Below, piece after piece: positions 1 to 9,631 of a stretch of 64,000 nucleotides of DNA (position 1 is its first letter; every line of letters starts with the position of its first letter). The DNA comes from Methylomonas rhizoryzae (GTDB lineage: Bacteria; Pseudomonadota; Gammaproteobacteria; Methylococcales; Methylomonadaceae). A program made the translations under genes and the position numbers. Below the pieces are notes generated by a model. It was given only the letters and a program-made list of their open reading frames with translations. It had not been told where the DNA came from and made no database searches. The DNA lies in NCBI RefSeq assembly GCF_008632455.1, contig NZ_CP043929.1:2728001-2792000 (forward strand), written 5' to 3'.

Positions 1-597
1 ATCCGCCCGGATTCCATGGGCAAAGCGATTCCGAATGCAGAGATTATGGTGGTGCGCGAAGACGGCAGTTCGTGTGCAGCTCACGAGCCCGGCGAATTGG
101 TGCACCGCGGCTCCTTAGTCAGCCTCGGTTACTGGAACGATAAGGACAAAACCGCGGAACGGTTTAAACCAGCACCGGGACAGTTGTCCGGTTTGCCGTT
201 GACCGAAATCGCCGTATGGTCCGGCGACACGGTCACCATGGATGAAGAAGGCTACCTTTATTTCGTCGGCCGCAAAGACGATATGATAAAAACTTCCGGC
301 TATCGAGTCAGTCCAAGCGAAATCGAAGAAGTGATCTACGCTTCCGGTATGGTCAAAGAAGCGGCGGCTATCGGAATCGAACACGCCACATTAGGGCAAG
401 CGGTGGTGGTCGTGGTCAGCCCGCAAGACCCAACCGCATTCGACTCGGAAGCCTTATCCGCATGTTGCAAAGCGCAACTACCCAACTTTATGGTGCCGGC
501 CAAAATCGAAATGCAAGCCAATCTTCCACGCAATCCCAACGGCAAAATCGATCGTAAAAGCCTAACTCAGCAATACGCAGACTTATTTCAACAGTAA
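1..597 (+). CDS. Acyl-CoA ligase (AMP-forming), exosortase A system-associated, C-terminal part
   Basis: The reading frame is open from the first base of the window, so the gene begins upstream and only about the last 198 residues are present. These include the end of the adenylating core (GRKDDMIKTSGYRVSPSEIE, the hinge motif of ANL enzymes) and the C-terminal subdomain ending in the catalytic lysine motif PRNPNGKIDR. ANL enzymes activate a carboxylic acid as an acyl adenylate and load it on CoA or a carrier protein. The family assignment to the exosortase A subtype rests on the next gene, a PLP decarboxylase that accompanies this ligase in PEP-CTERM/exosortase A loci; the two are six bases apart and likely co-transcribed. 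The substrate cannot be told from the sequence. Confidence 0.88.
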   Translation: MRPDSMGKAIPNAEIMVVREDGSSCAAHEPGELVHRGSLVSLGYWNDKDKTAERFKPAPGQLSGLPLTEIAVWSGDTVTMDEEGYLYFVGRKDDMIKTSGYRVSPSEIEEVIYASGMVKEAAAIGIEHATLGQAVVVVVSPQDPTAFDSEALSACCKAQLPNFMVPAKIEMQANLPRNPNGKIDRKSLTQQYADLFQQ

Positions 598-603
598 CCG
601 CCT

Positions 604-1839
604 ATGACTCCCACCTCCCCTAAGCACGCCGCGATGACGACTTTTCCAGTCATTAACGGCGAACTAACGGTCGGCAACCTGCCATTGTCCCGCTTAAGCC
701 AACGTATCGGCCAGACTCCGTTTTACGCTTACGACCGTGGCGCACTCAGCAACCGGGTGGCTCAATTACGCCAAGCCATGCCGGCCGATCTAAAAATTCA
801 TTACGCACTCAAAGCCAATCCCATGCCGGCCGTCGTGCAACACATGGCCGGCTTGGTAGACGGTTTCGATTTGGCCTCCGCGCTGGAAATGAAAGTGGCG
901 TTGGATACCTGCATGCCGGCGGAGCAGATCAGTTTTGCCGGCCCGGGAAAGCGCGAATCCGAGTTACATCAGGCCATTGCCGCCGGGGTAACCATCAATA
1001 TCGAGTCGTCGCAGGAACTCGAACGCATCTGCGGGCTGTGCCGGCAAACCGGCTTTAACGCGAAAGTGGCGGTGCGCATCAATCCCGCATTCGAGCTTAA
1101 GGCGTCGGGCATGAAAATGGGAGGCGGCCCCAAACAATTCGGCGTAGACGAAGAACAAGTGCCGCAAATGCTACAACGCATTAAAGAAATGGGCCTGGAC
1201 TTTCAAGGTTTCCACATTTACAGCGGTTCGCAAAATCTGAAGGCCGAAGCGATTATCGAAGCCCAACAAAAAAGCCTGAATCTAGCGGCTCAACTCGCCG
1301 AACACTGCCCTTCCGCCATCAAGAAACTGAATATAGGCGGCGGCTTCGGCATTCCGTATTTTCCGGGCGATACGCCGTTGGCCATCGATCAAGTCGGCAA
1401 CGCCTTGGGCGAAGCAATGCAAGTCGCCAAACCCAGCCTGCCGAATGCGGAAATCATCATCGAATTAGGCCGATATTTGGTAGGCGAAGCCGGTATTTAC
1501 GTAAGCCGAATTATCGACAAGAAAATATCCCGCGGACAAATCTATCTAGTCGTGGATGGCGGCTTACACCATCACCTAGCCGCATCCGGAAATTTCGGTC
1601 AAGTCATCCGCAAAAACTACCCGGCGGCTATCGGTAACAAAATGACTGAGCAAGATTACGAAACGGTGAGTGTAGTCGGGCCGCTCTGTACTCCACTGGA
1701 TTTGCTTGCCGACAGAATGTGGTTGCCTAAAGCCGAAATCGGCGATCTAGTGGTGATCTATCAATCCGGCGCTTACGGATACACTGCCAGTCCGGGAAAA
1801 TTCCTGAGTCAACCCGATGCCGTGGAAGTATTGGTTTAG
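604..1839 (+). CDS. PLP-dependent decarboxylase, exosortase A system-associated
   Basis: A 411-residue fold-type III enzyme of the ornithine/diaminopimelate decarboxylase family. Visible landmarks are the PLP-binding lysine in IHYALKANP (K70), the phosphate-binding glycine loop GGGFGIPYF, FHIYSGSQ, and a C-terminal GPLCTPLD segment carrying the active-site cysteine contributed across the dimer. It follows the acyl-CoA ligase with a gap of six bases, the usual arrangement in exosortase A loci, where it is thought to make a building block for the exopolysaccharide or the sorting system. The true substrate is unknown. A second in-frame ATG at 634 (MTTFPVING) is an alternative start, since residues 1-10 look unconserved. 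Confidence 0.9.
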   Translation: MTPTSPKHAAMTTFPVINGELTVGNLPLSRLSQRIGQTPFYAYDRGALSNRVAQLRQAMPADLKIHYALKANPMPAVVQHMAGLVDGFDLASALEMKVALDTCMPAEQISFAGPGKRESELHQAIAAGVTINIESSQELERICGLCRQTGFNAKVAVRINPAFELKASGMKMGGGPKQFGVDEEQVPQMLQRIKEMGLDFQGFHIYSGSQNLKAEAIIEAQQKSLNLAAQLAEHCPSAIKKLNIGGGFGIPYFPGDTPLAIDQVGNALGEAMQVAKPSLPNAEIIIELGRYLVGEAGIYVSRIIDKKISRGQIYLVVDGGLHHHLAASGNFGQVIRKNYPAAIGNKMTEQDYETVSVVGPLCTPLDLLADRMWLPKAEIGDLVVIYQSGAYGYTASPGKFLSQPDAVEVLV

Positions 1840-1842
1840 AGA

Positions 1843-2787
1843 TCAGCCGTGCGTTTTACCTATCCATTCGGCAATGTCATGCCAGATGACCGGGGCTTGC
1901 AAATCGCGCAACAGCATGTGATAGCCATTTTCGTAATAGCTGACCGTTTTGTTTTGCATCCCGGCCGACAGCAGCGATCGGATGAATAATTCGGTTGGTT
2001 CGGCCGGCACTATTTGGTCTTTTTTTCCGTATAGCAGCAAGGTGTTGACATTCAATTTGTTTGCCGATGCCAACGCGGTGTCCATGAGGTCGGCCAACCC
2101 GGAAATTGCGTCTACGCGCGTCTCTTTTATCACCAGAGGATCTCTCCCCAAAGCGCGCAACATTTCGATGTTGTCGGAAGGCATAATGTCCAATCCTCTA
2201 CCCGTCAACGTGACCCACGGCAAAGTGTGCGACAAAGCCCATAATAACGAGGTCTGGTACCAAGGCATGGTTTTTCGTCCCCATACGGCAGGCGCCGACA
2301 GGATAACCCCATCCACACTAGGCTTTGGATTGACCGTCATCGCCGCAATGATGACGGCGCCCCCCATACTTTCGCCCAATAAATAAACCGGTACGCCCGG
2401 GTGCTCCTCTTTCACTAGTGCGGAAAAATTAGCCACGTCCGCCGCATAGACCTCGCTACCCGCCCACATTCCCGTCCTAGGACTTTCTCCGAAACCTCGC
2501 TGATCGTAGGCGTAACAATAAATACCTTGTTGTTGCAGATATTCGGCCGCAGGGCTAAAAAACCGTCTGTAATCGTTGAATCCGTGCAACGCGACCACAA
2601 TCGCCTTAGGATGATTTGCTTTCCAACGACTCAGTTTCAATCCTATACCGTCGGCGGTCACGAACAAATCCTCTAGCAAGCGTCCGCCGTGAATGGCGGA
2701 AGCGCCGGTAACCGGCGCTACCGGAGTGCAAGCCGGCATTAACATCATTAAAATCAAGGTGAAATATCGAGAAACAGCGAAACTCAT
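1843..2787 (-). CDS. Alpha/beta hydrolase, lysophospholipase-like, putative lipoprotein
   Basis: A 314-residue serine hydrolase. The N-terminus has a hydrophobic stretch ending at LMPAC, close to a lipobox although proline at -2 is unusual, so it may be a lipoprotein facing the periplasm. The core shows the oxyanion region ALHGFNDYRRFF, the nucleophile elbow GESMGG, an acid in LLYGKKDQIVP and a histidine in YENGYHMLLRD. This pattern matches monoacylglycerol lipase/lysophospholipase (PldB-like) proteins, which release fatty acids from lysolipids or monoglycerides. It stands alone, convergent with the PLP decarboxylase with only three bases between stop codons. Confidence 0.8.
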   Translation of the reverse strand: MSFAVSRYFTLILMMLMPACTPVAPVTGASAIHGGRLLEDLFVTADGIGLKLSRWKANHPKAIVVALHGFNDYRRFFSPAAEYLQQQGIYCYAYDQRGFGESPRTGMWAGSEVYAADVANFSALVKEEHPGVPVYLLGESMGGAVIIAAMTVNPKPSVDGVILSAPAVWGRKTMPWYQTSLLWALSHTLPWVTLTGRGLDIMPSDNIEMLRALGRDPLVIKETRVDAISGLADLMDTALASANKLNVNTLLLYGKKDQIVPAEPTELFIRSLLSAGMQNKTVSYYENGYHMLLRDLQAPVIWHDIAEWIGKTHG

Positions 2788-3102
2788 AGTTGCAACATCT
2801 ATTTAAGTAAAGCGCGCTGATGTAGCTAACCAGCGAAAGACAGGCGTAAAATCGGACAGCAATGCATCGACTTATATCGTTTCCATGCCCGAAACGCCGT
2901 TACCAGTATACCGAGAGTTTTCGGATTACCACCCAACATTGCCACGAAAATGCGTTGCGCAAACACATAATTTGAAAAGCACTCGGTAAAAATCCCCTTA
3001 CTTGCACACAATTATCGACGTTGTCAGGGGTTAGAAAAATTTCCTTGCCCATGCAATATCGTATCGATATTATAAAGGCTTAATCCTAGTTAGGAGCCAC
3101 CC
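2788..3102. other. Intergenic region between divergent genes
   Basis: About 315 bases separate the lysophospholipase-like gene (leftward) from the small membrane protein gene (rightward). A 61-codon frame on the minus strand inside it has no ribosome site and no recognisable features and is not called. The only element seen is the sigma70-like promoter annotated at 3045-3073. Confidence 0.6.
3045..3073 (+). promoter_or_regulatory. Sigma70-type promoter for the small membrane protein
   Basis: TTGCCC and TATTAT are separated by exactly 17 bases, close to the TTGACA/TATAAT consensus (4/6 and 5/6). The start codon at 3103 lies 29 bases after the -10 box with a ribosome site in between. Confidence 0.5.
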
Positions 3103-3309
3103 ATGAAAAAAATAATAATCAGCCTAATGATTACAGCGGCAGCCTTTTATAACCAGCTTAGCCATGCTGATGAAGTCTTGTCAGACCAAGCAAATACAGC
3201 AGGCAACGTTTTTAACAACGAACCCACGATCAGTCTTCTTACCGAATTTAGCATTTACGCTTTTATTTCGGGCATTTATGCTGTTTATTGGTGGAAGCAC
3301 CGTCTATAG
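3103..3309 (+). CDS. Small exported membrane protein of unknown function
   Basis: A 68-residue protein with a clear Sec signal peptide (MKKIIISLMITAAAFY, cleavage plausible after SHA, residue 22), a short polar stretch, and one C-terminal membrane segment (about residues 46-63) ending in WWKHRL. A strong ribosome site (TAGGAG) sits seven bases before the ATG and a sigma70-like promoter lies upstream, which supports expression. No family is recognised. Base composition is lower in GC than the neighbours. It stands alone between two leftward genes. Confidence 0.6.
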   Translation: MKKIIISLMITAAAFYNQLSHADEVLSDQANTAGNVFNNEPTISLLTEFSIYAFISGIYAVYWWKHRL

Positions 3310-3540
3310 CTAACGTTAGAGCGCTAGATTCTTCTACTTTAACGTTTGGTAGCAGTGTGCTTATGTAGAATCTGTGAATATGTCCGGATAGCCTCTGCGC
3401 CGCTGTTTCCCGGAGCGTACCCGCTATCAAATTTATAGTGTGGACGCGATAACCGATGATGCAATTCCGGACAAAAATTTCCGAACATCAAAAATAATGG
3501 TTTAGCCCTACAACTAAAAAAACCGGAGCGTTCCCTTATG

Positions 3541-5583
3541 TCAGCGGATACTGAAAATCGTATCGCTCTGGTCGCAAACAGCCGCCGATTTTTTCGATTT
3601 CGGCAAACAGATTTTCAACAAGCCTGCCGTCGTACGCTTACTTTTTTTAGGCTTCCAGGACAAGCTGCCGTTGATAGCTAACCTTGTTCGCAACAGACTC
3701 CATTTCTTACCGTTATTTTTAGAAAAATAGAGTTTTAAGCGTTGTTTTTCGGTTAAGTTATCCGAGCTCCAACCAATTTCCAGCTCATTCCCGAAAGCAA
3801 CAATTTCACCACCATTCGGCGTAAGCAAACTCACGCTAGGGTGGTCGCTCTGAGCATATTGATCCGATACCAATAATTCGGAAAGCTTGCCGCCGTTCAT
3901 GCTTCCCCAACCGGTGGCATTATCGTAGCCGACGGCGGCTTTGTACTTGAGATTATCGCTGTTGTCCGCGACATCGTGAAACGCAAGCCCGTATGCGTCA
4001 CTTTTGCCTATGGCATACAAACGATGGTTCATAAAACCTATTTGGCTAAGGCTTGCTTGTTGCCGTAGCCGATTGATGTTGGCGGTGTACGCCGCCCACA
4101 ACGGTGCCGCACTGCTGGTGCCACCGTAAACAGACCAAAACCCCTGGTAGTAAATCGCATAGCCGGTATCCGGATCGGAATTCAATGCGACATCCGGCAC
4201 ATTGCGTTTTTGCTTGGAAGCTAAACCGGACATCCCTTGTTGGTAAGTCGGCAAAGACCAAATCCGGCTTACCCCGCCGCCGCCCGCACCATCGGCTGCC
4301 GAACCGGCATTCCAGGTAGTTTCGCCGGCATAGCTACCGTCGAGCGAAAGGCTAAGCTGCGTTCCACCCACGCCGGTAACATAAGGTTGAGAGGCGGGAT
4401 CGTCAACACTCAGGCTACTACCGTCATCGTAGGCTCCCGAATCTCCGGACGCCGCATAAAACGATTGACCTTGCGCCGCCATCTGCTGAAAAATCTGATG
4501 TTCCGATTGCAAAAAACCGGATGTATTACTGCCTTCGTCAGAGCCCCAGGAACAACTAATCTGTTTCGCCGTGTTGTCGTCAGCAATCCGAGCTAACAGA
4601 TGCAGAAATCCGCTATCGGTATTGGGGCCTTCGTAAACCAAAATCTTACTGCCGTAGGGTGCCAACGCCATTTGCAGTTGAATATCCAAGGTAGTTTCGG
4701 AACTGTCGTCGTCAGCCCATCCGGGCTTGAACGCCCCGCCGTCGACTTCTACGCGGCTGACGCTAATATCGGTTAACGAAAAGTAATTCCGATAAAAGTC
4801 GATATCGCTATTGAAATAATCCGCTAAAGCCACGACGGCCAGGGTTTGCGGAAAATCGGACGCCGTCCTTTGCACCTCGATGTCATATGCGTTTGCAATA
4901 TCGCTAGGCGACAAACCGCCTTGCGGCCCGCTGCCTATGTCCTTAGCCGTCAAGTTTGCAGGTTTCGCATGAACCTGCTTAAACTTCGGCTTTCGCACCG
5001 ACCAATCAGTTAAACCGGCTAGGTGTACCACGCGAGCCGCCAACTCGGCGGAAAATTCCGGCTCTTGATCCGGCGCAAAAAACTCGCGGCCGGTCGTGCT
5101 CCTGTACCGTTGCATTCTCACCTTAAATTCGCGTTCCACCTGCCAGGTTTCGGCTTGCAGGCTTAGCAATTGGCTAGGCTTGTTTGTATTGCTTACTCGA
5201 AAGCCTTTGGCGGAGAATTCCCGGACCACTGCGTCGTAATCGGTTTTCGTCGGGCCGAAACGTTCGGCAAATTGTTCCGAAGTAAGAAATTGCCCGTATA
5301 TCGGATCGGCCGGGTTATTGACGCGGGCGATAAAGTCGAGCAATTCGGCGGTATTCCTTAACGGCAACGAAACGCTGAGATTCAGCGTTTGCTGTTCCGG
5401 ATTTCGCGCTAAAGTCCGGGATTGTTTGACGGCTTGGGCCGGAACATGGCCTTGTAGACGTATGCGGCCGGAGTCTGTCGCGCAAGTAGCACCGGCGTAA
5501 ACAAACGCCAGCAAACCCAAGGCGATGCCGGAGAACCACCGCATCAGGCGTTTAGCATCACAATCGATCACAATATTTTCCAT
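3541..5583 (-). CDS. S53 family serine-carboxyl peptidase (sedolisin/kumamolisin) with prodomain
   Basis: A secreted protease of about 680 residues. After a signal peptide (hydrophobic segment FSGIALGLLAFVYAGATCA) comes a pro-kumamolisin activation domain (roughly 50-190), then the S53 catalytic domain with the Glu/Asp pair in ETTLD (near 294-298), the oxyanion aspartate in SGDSGAYD (near 379) and the nucleophile in GGTSSAAP (near 487). A C-terminal extension with an Ig-like appearance (SLLTPNGGEIVAFGNELEI) may bind surface or substrate. Such enzymes act at acidic pH and mature by self-cleavage. The frame is open 29 codons further upstream, but the ATG at 5583 (MENIVIDC) directly precedes the signal peptide and has a purine-rich AAAGAAAG upstream. 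Confidence 0.88.
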   Translation of the reverse strand: MENIVIDCDAKRLMRWFSGIALGLLAFVYAGATCATDSGRIRLQGHVPAQAVKQSRTLARNPEQQTLNLSVSLPLRNTAELLDFIARVNNPADPIYGQFLTSEQFAERFGPTKTDYDAVVREFSAKGFRVSNTNKPSQLLSLQAETWQVEREFKVRMQRYRSTTGREFFAPDQEPEFSAELAARVVHLAGLTDWSVRKPKFKQVHAKPANLTAKDIGSGPQGGLSPSDIANAYDIEVQRTASDFPQTLAVVALADYFNSDIDFYRNYFSLTDISVSRVEVDGGAFKPGWADDDSSETTLDIQLQMALAPYGSKILVYEGPNTDSGFLHLLARIADDNTAKQISCSWGSDEGSNTSGFLQSEHQIFQQMAAQGQSFYAASGDSGAYDDGSSLSVDDPASQPYVTGVGGTQLSLSLDGSYAGETTWNAGSAADGAGGGGVSRIWSLPTYQQGMSGLASKQKRNVPDVALNSDPDTGYAIYYQGFWSVYGGTSSAAPLWAAYTANINRLRQQASLSQIGFMNHRLYAIGKSDAYGLAFHDVADNSDNLKYKAAVGYDNATGWGSMNGGKLSELLVSDQYAQSDHPSVSLLTPNGGEIVAFGNELEIGWSSDNLTEKQRLKLYFSKNNGKKWSLLRTRLAINGSLSWKPKKSKRTTAGLLKICLPKSKKSAAVCDQSDTIFSIR

Positions 5584-5841
5584 AATGAATTCTTTCTTTA
5601 CGCCCCTATTCCGTGAAGAAGTCGAGAATTTCGAACGGATGTAAGCCGGCGCATCGTCACCCTGCCGCAAACACGCGAGATGCTACGCAGAAGAACGCTA
5701 AAGCACAGACATTGAATACACGGACCAGCATATGAAGCACTTTTCTACATTTATCGTTGCCTTCAAATAAAACGGCATGCCGCGTGCTTAAATGTATCAG
5801 CAATTTCATAAACCCTGTAACCCAACCTACACTATTGCGCC

Positions 5842-7434
5842 ATGAGCACAGAATCAGACGCCGTTCTAGCCTACCACCAACGCAGCAAACACCAACTCAA
5901 TGCCTACGCCAAAGGTCCGGCATCCCTGGATTGGGACGATCAACCCAACCCGTTTCGCCGATTTCATGGCTGCGAAATCGTCCGATTGCCGACGCCGGGG
6001 AGAGATTTGAATTGTTCATTCGGCGATTTAGACCGGCCAAACGCCATCGCTCCGCAGCTTTTAACGGCGGATAACCTGGGCTTGTTGCTGGAACTGTCCT
6101 TCGGCTTATCGGCTTGGAAACAACTGGGGCCGGACCGGTGGGCCTTACGCTGCAACCCTTCCAGCGGCAATCTGCATCCGACCGAGGCTTATCTAATCTG
6201 CACCGACGCCGCTTTACTGGAACCCGGAGTTTACCATTACGTCAGCCACGACCACCATCTGGAACGCCGGGCTCGCTTTGCTCATCCGGGTGCAGAACCA
6301 ACGTTATGGATAGGTTTGTCTTCGGTACATTGGCGCGAGGCCTGGAAATACGGCGAACGGGCCTTTCGCTATTGCCAGCACGACACCGGCCATGCGTTGG
6401 CTTGCTTGAGTTACGCCGCCGCTTGCTTAGGTTGGACAATCGAATTGTGTAGCGAAGTGGGGGACGCCGAACTGGCCGGCTGGCTTGGACTCGACAGAAC
6501 AACCGATTTCGTGGAACACGAATCCGAAGCGCCGGATTTGTTATGCCGTCTACATGTAAGTCACAGTGCCGATACACCCGGCGACGTTCAGACTTTGTTG
6601 CAAACATTACAAACTGCTATTTGGTTCGGTACAGCCGTCGCCCTGAGCGGCAGGCATTTCTATAAGTGGCCAATCATCGACGAAGTCGCCGCACAGGCCG
6701 TCAAACCCAAAACGTCGGCCGAACGCTTCCCACTCCCTCTATTGCCCATGCCTAAACCCAGCCACGACCTGCCGGCCGCTCAATTAATCCGGCAACGCCG
6801 TAGCGCGCAACATTTCAACGGCAAGGCAGCAGCCATTGCTCTGGCGGATTTTCAGCGCATCATGTTAGCGCTGCTACCCAACGACAAACCGCCGTTCAGC
6901 GCTTGGAATTGGCCGCCGCAAGTACACTTATTCATATTCGTGCACCGCGTGGACGGCTTGCAGCCGGGCCTGTATTTTTTACCGCGTACCGCAGACTGCT
7001 TGGATGAAATCAAGTCGGCATTTTCGGCCGAATTTGCCTGGCAAGCGGTTGAGGCACCTTTCGCATTGTATTTGTTGGTTGCCGGTAACGTGCGCCAGGC
7101 GGCTAAAACCTTGTCATGCCACCAGCCCATCGCCAGCGATAGCGCATTTAGTTTGGGGATGTTGGCCCGGTTTTCGGACAACGTAAACGACCAGACTTGG
7201 CTGTATCGCCGCTTGTTTTGGGAATGCGGTCTACTAGGACAAATTTTATATCTGGAAGCCGAAGCCGCCGGCATCCGCGGAACCGGCATCGGTTGTTTTT
7301 TCGACGACGCGGTTCACGGCGTGTTGGGCTTGAAAGACAATACTTGGCAAAGTCTGTATCACTTCACGATAGGCGAACCTTTTGTCGATAACCGCTTGCA
7401 AACCTTTCCGGCTTACGCGCATTTATCGGCCTGA
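5842..7434 (+). CDS. SagB/ThcOx-type dehydrogenase, two-domain nitroreductase-like flavoprotein
   Basis: A 530-residue protein built from two nitroreductase-like halves. The first carries the SSGNLHPTEAY signature (about 107-117) typical of SagB/ThcOx proteins; the second begins with QLIRQRRSAQHFNG (about 323), the usual FMN-binding start of nitroreductases, and ends with GIRGTGIGCFFDD. In azoline RiPP pathways SagB homologues oxidise azolines to azoles with FMN. Here no cyclodehydratase or precursor peptide is next to it, so the role is unknown. Its last 22 bases overlap the convergent symporter gene. Confidence 0.82.
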   Translation: MSTESDAVLAYHQRSKHQLNAYAKGPASLDWDDQPNPFRRFHGCEIVRLPTPGRDLNCSFGDLDRPNAIAPQLLTADNLGLLLELSFGLSAWKQLGPDRWALRCNPSSGNLHPTEAYLICTDAALLEPGVYHYVSHDHHLERRARFAHPGAEPTLWIGLSSVHWREAWKYGERAFRYCQHDTGHALACLSYAAACLGWTIELCSEVGDAELAGWLGLDRTTDFVEHESEAPDLLCRLHVSHSADTPGDVQTLLQTLQTAIWFGTAVALSGRHFYKWPIIDEVAAQAVKPKTSAERFPLPLLPMPKPSHDLPAAQLIRQRRSAQHFNGKAAAIALADFQRIMLALLPNDKPPFSAWNWPPQVHLFIFVHRVDGLQPGLYFLPRTADCLDEIKSAFSAEFAWQAVEAPFALYLLVAGNVRQAAKTLSCHQPIASDSAFSLGMLARFSDNVNDQTWLYRRLFWECGLLGQILYLEAEAAGIRGTGIGCFFDDAVHGVLGLKDNTWQSLYHFTIGEPFVDNRLQTFPAYAHLSA

Positions 7435-8720
7435 AGCGAGCGTTTTTCCAAACGTTCCAACAGAATCGCAATCAACATGTCGTTCATCACATTGACGCCG
7501 GAACGACAACGGGCAATGATCCAATCGATGGTGGTTATCAAAGGGACCGCGGTAACCACTAACGTTTCCGGCAAACCGGCGCTGCCGAGTACCAACGGCA
7601 AGGCAATCAACCCGGCTTCCGGAATGCCGGCAATGCCAACCCCGACCATGATTGCCGAGGCCACGATAACCAATTGCTGGCCTAAATTCAGGTCGAAACC
7701 GACGGCTTGCGCTAAAAACAAAGCCGCCATCGCCTCGTATAAAATGATGCCGTCGTTATTCAAATTAGTGCCGATGCAGACCGACAAACGCGCGGACCGC
7801 TGAGAAATGTGCATGTGCTCGGTTAAACAGCGTAAAGTGACCGGCATGGTCGCCAAACTGCTATTAGTCGACAGTCCGGTCACGATCGCATCGGCACCTT
7901 TGCCGAAATACTGCCTGATCGGCATCCCACCTCCCCATTTGGCCATGCAGGGATAATAAACCAAGGCATGCAAGGCCAAACCGCCCAGCAGCGTGACCAG
8001 AAATACTGCAACCAATTCGAATACCGCCAAGCCGGCTTTGCCGACCACTTGAGCCACGACGCCGAACACCGCGAACGGAATGGCTTTAACGACCCACATC
8101 AGCATCAAAATCAAAGTCTGATAACAAAGGCCGATTAATTTTTCCAGTTGCGCAATCCCGGACACGTGTTCGTCGGTGGCTTGTCGTTTTAATTGACGTA
8201 ACGTAGCGCCTGTCAGCAATGCGAATAAAATAATCGCGATGACGTTGTTTTTAATGAAGGGATCCAGCAAGCTTTCCGGTATGTAACCGGCGATGTTTTT
8301 CACAGGACTTAAGGACAAGCCATTCGCGCTAGCCTGACTTAGCGGTTCGGTCATTCGAACGTTCAATTCCGGCAGACGACCGTTCCAAGAGCGGCCTGGG
8401 CTTAAGCTGTTCATCAAACTTAAACCAATCAACATCGCAACGCTGAGGTTAAGCGCACACACCGACAATAAACGCCGGCCGTGACGCAAGGAAATATCCG
8501 TATTAAGCATCGCCTCCAGAATAGCAAAGAATATCAACGGGGTTGCCAGCGCTTTTAACAACCGTATGACCAACTGACCCAGTTGGCCTAAACTGGCATT
8601 ATCCAGCCAACCGAAGCAGTAACGTTGGGTACCGAATGCAATGCCTAAACCGGCGCCCAAAAATACTCCGACAAGTACTTGCAAGTAGAGCGGTTGCTTG
8701 TGCATAAATGACAAAGCCAT
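7413..8720 (-). CDS. Dicarboxylate/amino acid:cation symporter (DAACS family)
   Basis: A 435-residue inner-membrane carrier with multiple hydrophobic segments and the helical-hairpin/serine-rich signature region (GLSTNSSLATMPVTLRCL), followed by the motif NLNNDGIILYEAMAALF that corresponds to the substrate and cation site of GltP/DctA transporters (usually NMDGT). It would import dicarboxylates or acidic amino acids with Na+ or H+. A frame opens seven codons earlier with TTG at 8741, but the ATG at 8720 is preferred; ATG at 8705 is another option. It is convergent with the SagB-like gene. Confidence 0.85.
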   Translation of the reverse strand: MALSFMHKQPLYLQVLVGVFLGAGLGIAFGTQRYCFGWLDNASLGQLGQLVIRLLKALATPLIFFAILEAMLNTDISLRHGRRLLSVCALNLSVAMLIGLSLMNSLSPGRSWNGRLPELNVRMTEPLSQASANGLSLSPVKNIAGYIPESLLDPFIKNNVIAIILFALLTGATLRQLKRQATDEHVSGIAQLEKLIGLCYQTLILMLMWVVKAIPFAVFGVVAQVVGKAGLAVFELVAVFLVTLLGGLALHALVYYPCMAKWGGGMPIRQYFGKGADAIVTGLSTNSSLATMPVTLRCLTEHMHISQRSARLSVCIGTNLNNDGIILYEAMAALFLAQAVGFDLNLGQQLVIVASAIMVGVGIAGIPEAGLIALPLVLGSAGLPETLVVTAVPLITTIDWIIARCRSGVNVMNDMLIAILLERLEKRSLQADKCA

Positions 8721-8845
8721 AAAGTGATATTTCCAGTGCAAATTCCGACCGATTTAACAGCCCGACTCAATCGTTGCCATATCTGCCGACGCTTCCGCTT
8801 GGCTTAGCTTCGATTTTGATTTAACGGCTGTTTCGCCCAGCATTG

Positions 8846-9529
8846 TTAACGTTCGGCATCGTACAGCGGTAACCAAGTCGAATCGGGTAATTTCTCGTCC
8901 ATCTCATTTCCCGGCGCGCAACGATGCGAAAAATACCGAGCACTAAAAGGGCCTTGATACTGGCGACTCATATAGCTAGTCAAGTAATAATCCAACGCGT
9001 GCTTGGCTGCTAACTCATTCGCTATACCCAACAATTTAGCGGCTCGGTAATCGCGCTGAATGGCTTGGCATTCGGCAAGCGCCTCGTTTCCTTCCCCACG
9101 TACATGCATGCTTTCGTGAACCAACAAGTGCAGGCTGAAGATCTCCTCGCGGCTAGCCCGTTGCGGGTGCGAAACATAATCCATTAATCTTTGACACCAA
9201 CCGTACTGAAACACAACAGCGCCGGACTCCAAGTTTGCATGGCCTACCGATAACGATTCGTTGTCCAGCATCGTATCGGCGATCGAATTGCAATGCACAT
9301 CGGCCGGACGGTTGTCCGCTAATTGACTAGCGACTTGTGATAGTAAGCGCTCGAAACGCCAAATTTCGAACGGCTGCCAAGCGCAAACCAACGTTAATGC
9401 GAGGCAAACCGCCAGATACGGCTTATAGATGGGTCTGGGCTTATTGTACCCGCGCCGTGGGATTTTAGCGCCGATGATTTCTCGAACAGTCAAGCAAGCG
9501 AACAATAATGCGGCCAGTATCCAAAGCAT
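8846..9529 (-). CDS. Membrane-anchored hypothetical protein with an HExxH zinc-site motif
   Basis: 227 residues with two N-terminal hydrophobic segments (about 1-17 and 38-52) that would anchor it in the inner membrane, followed by a soluble domain. The sequence LLVHESMHVRGEGNEALAEC (from 135) contains HExxH at 138-142 with glutamates at 149 and 153, a layout seen in zinc metallopeptidases. Cysteines at 80, 112 and 154 suggest a periplasmic disulfide-containing domain. It is not recognised as a named peptidase family. It stands alone between the symporter and hldD, with about 100 bases on each side. Confidence 0.65.
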   Translation of the reverse strand: MLWILAALLFACLTVREIIGAKIPRRGYNKPRPIYKPYLAVCLALTLVCAWQPFEIWRFERLLSQVASQLADNRPADVHCNSIADTMLDNESLSVGHANLESGAVVFQYGWCQRLMDYVSHPQRASREEIFSLHLLVHESMHVRGEGNEALAECQAIQRDYRAAKLLGIANELAAKHALDYYLTSYMSRQYQGPFSARYFSHRCAPGNEMDEKLPDSTWLPLYDAER

Positions 9530-9631
9530 GGTTGGAAAATTTAGCGTTAGCTAAGAAAGCTATAGCATCCGTATTCTGTCAACCGACTGGAATCCGAATA
9601 ACCGGCTAAATCGGCGGCCTGATACTTAGGG

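Noticed and set aside
2826..3011. 61-codon minus-strand frame
   Set aside because: No ribosome site or recognisable sequence; it lies upstream of a promoter for the opposite strand.
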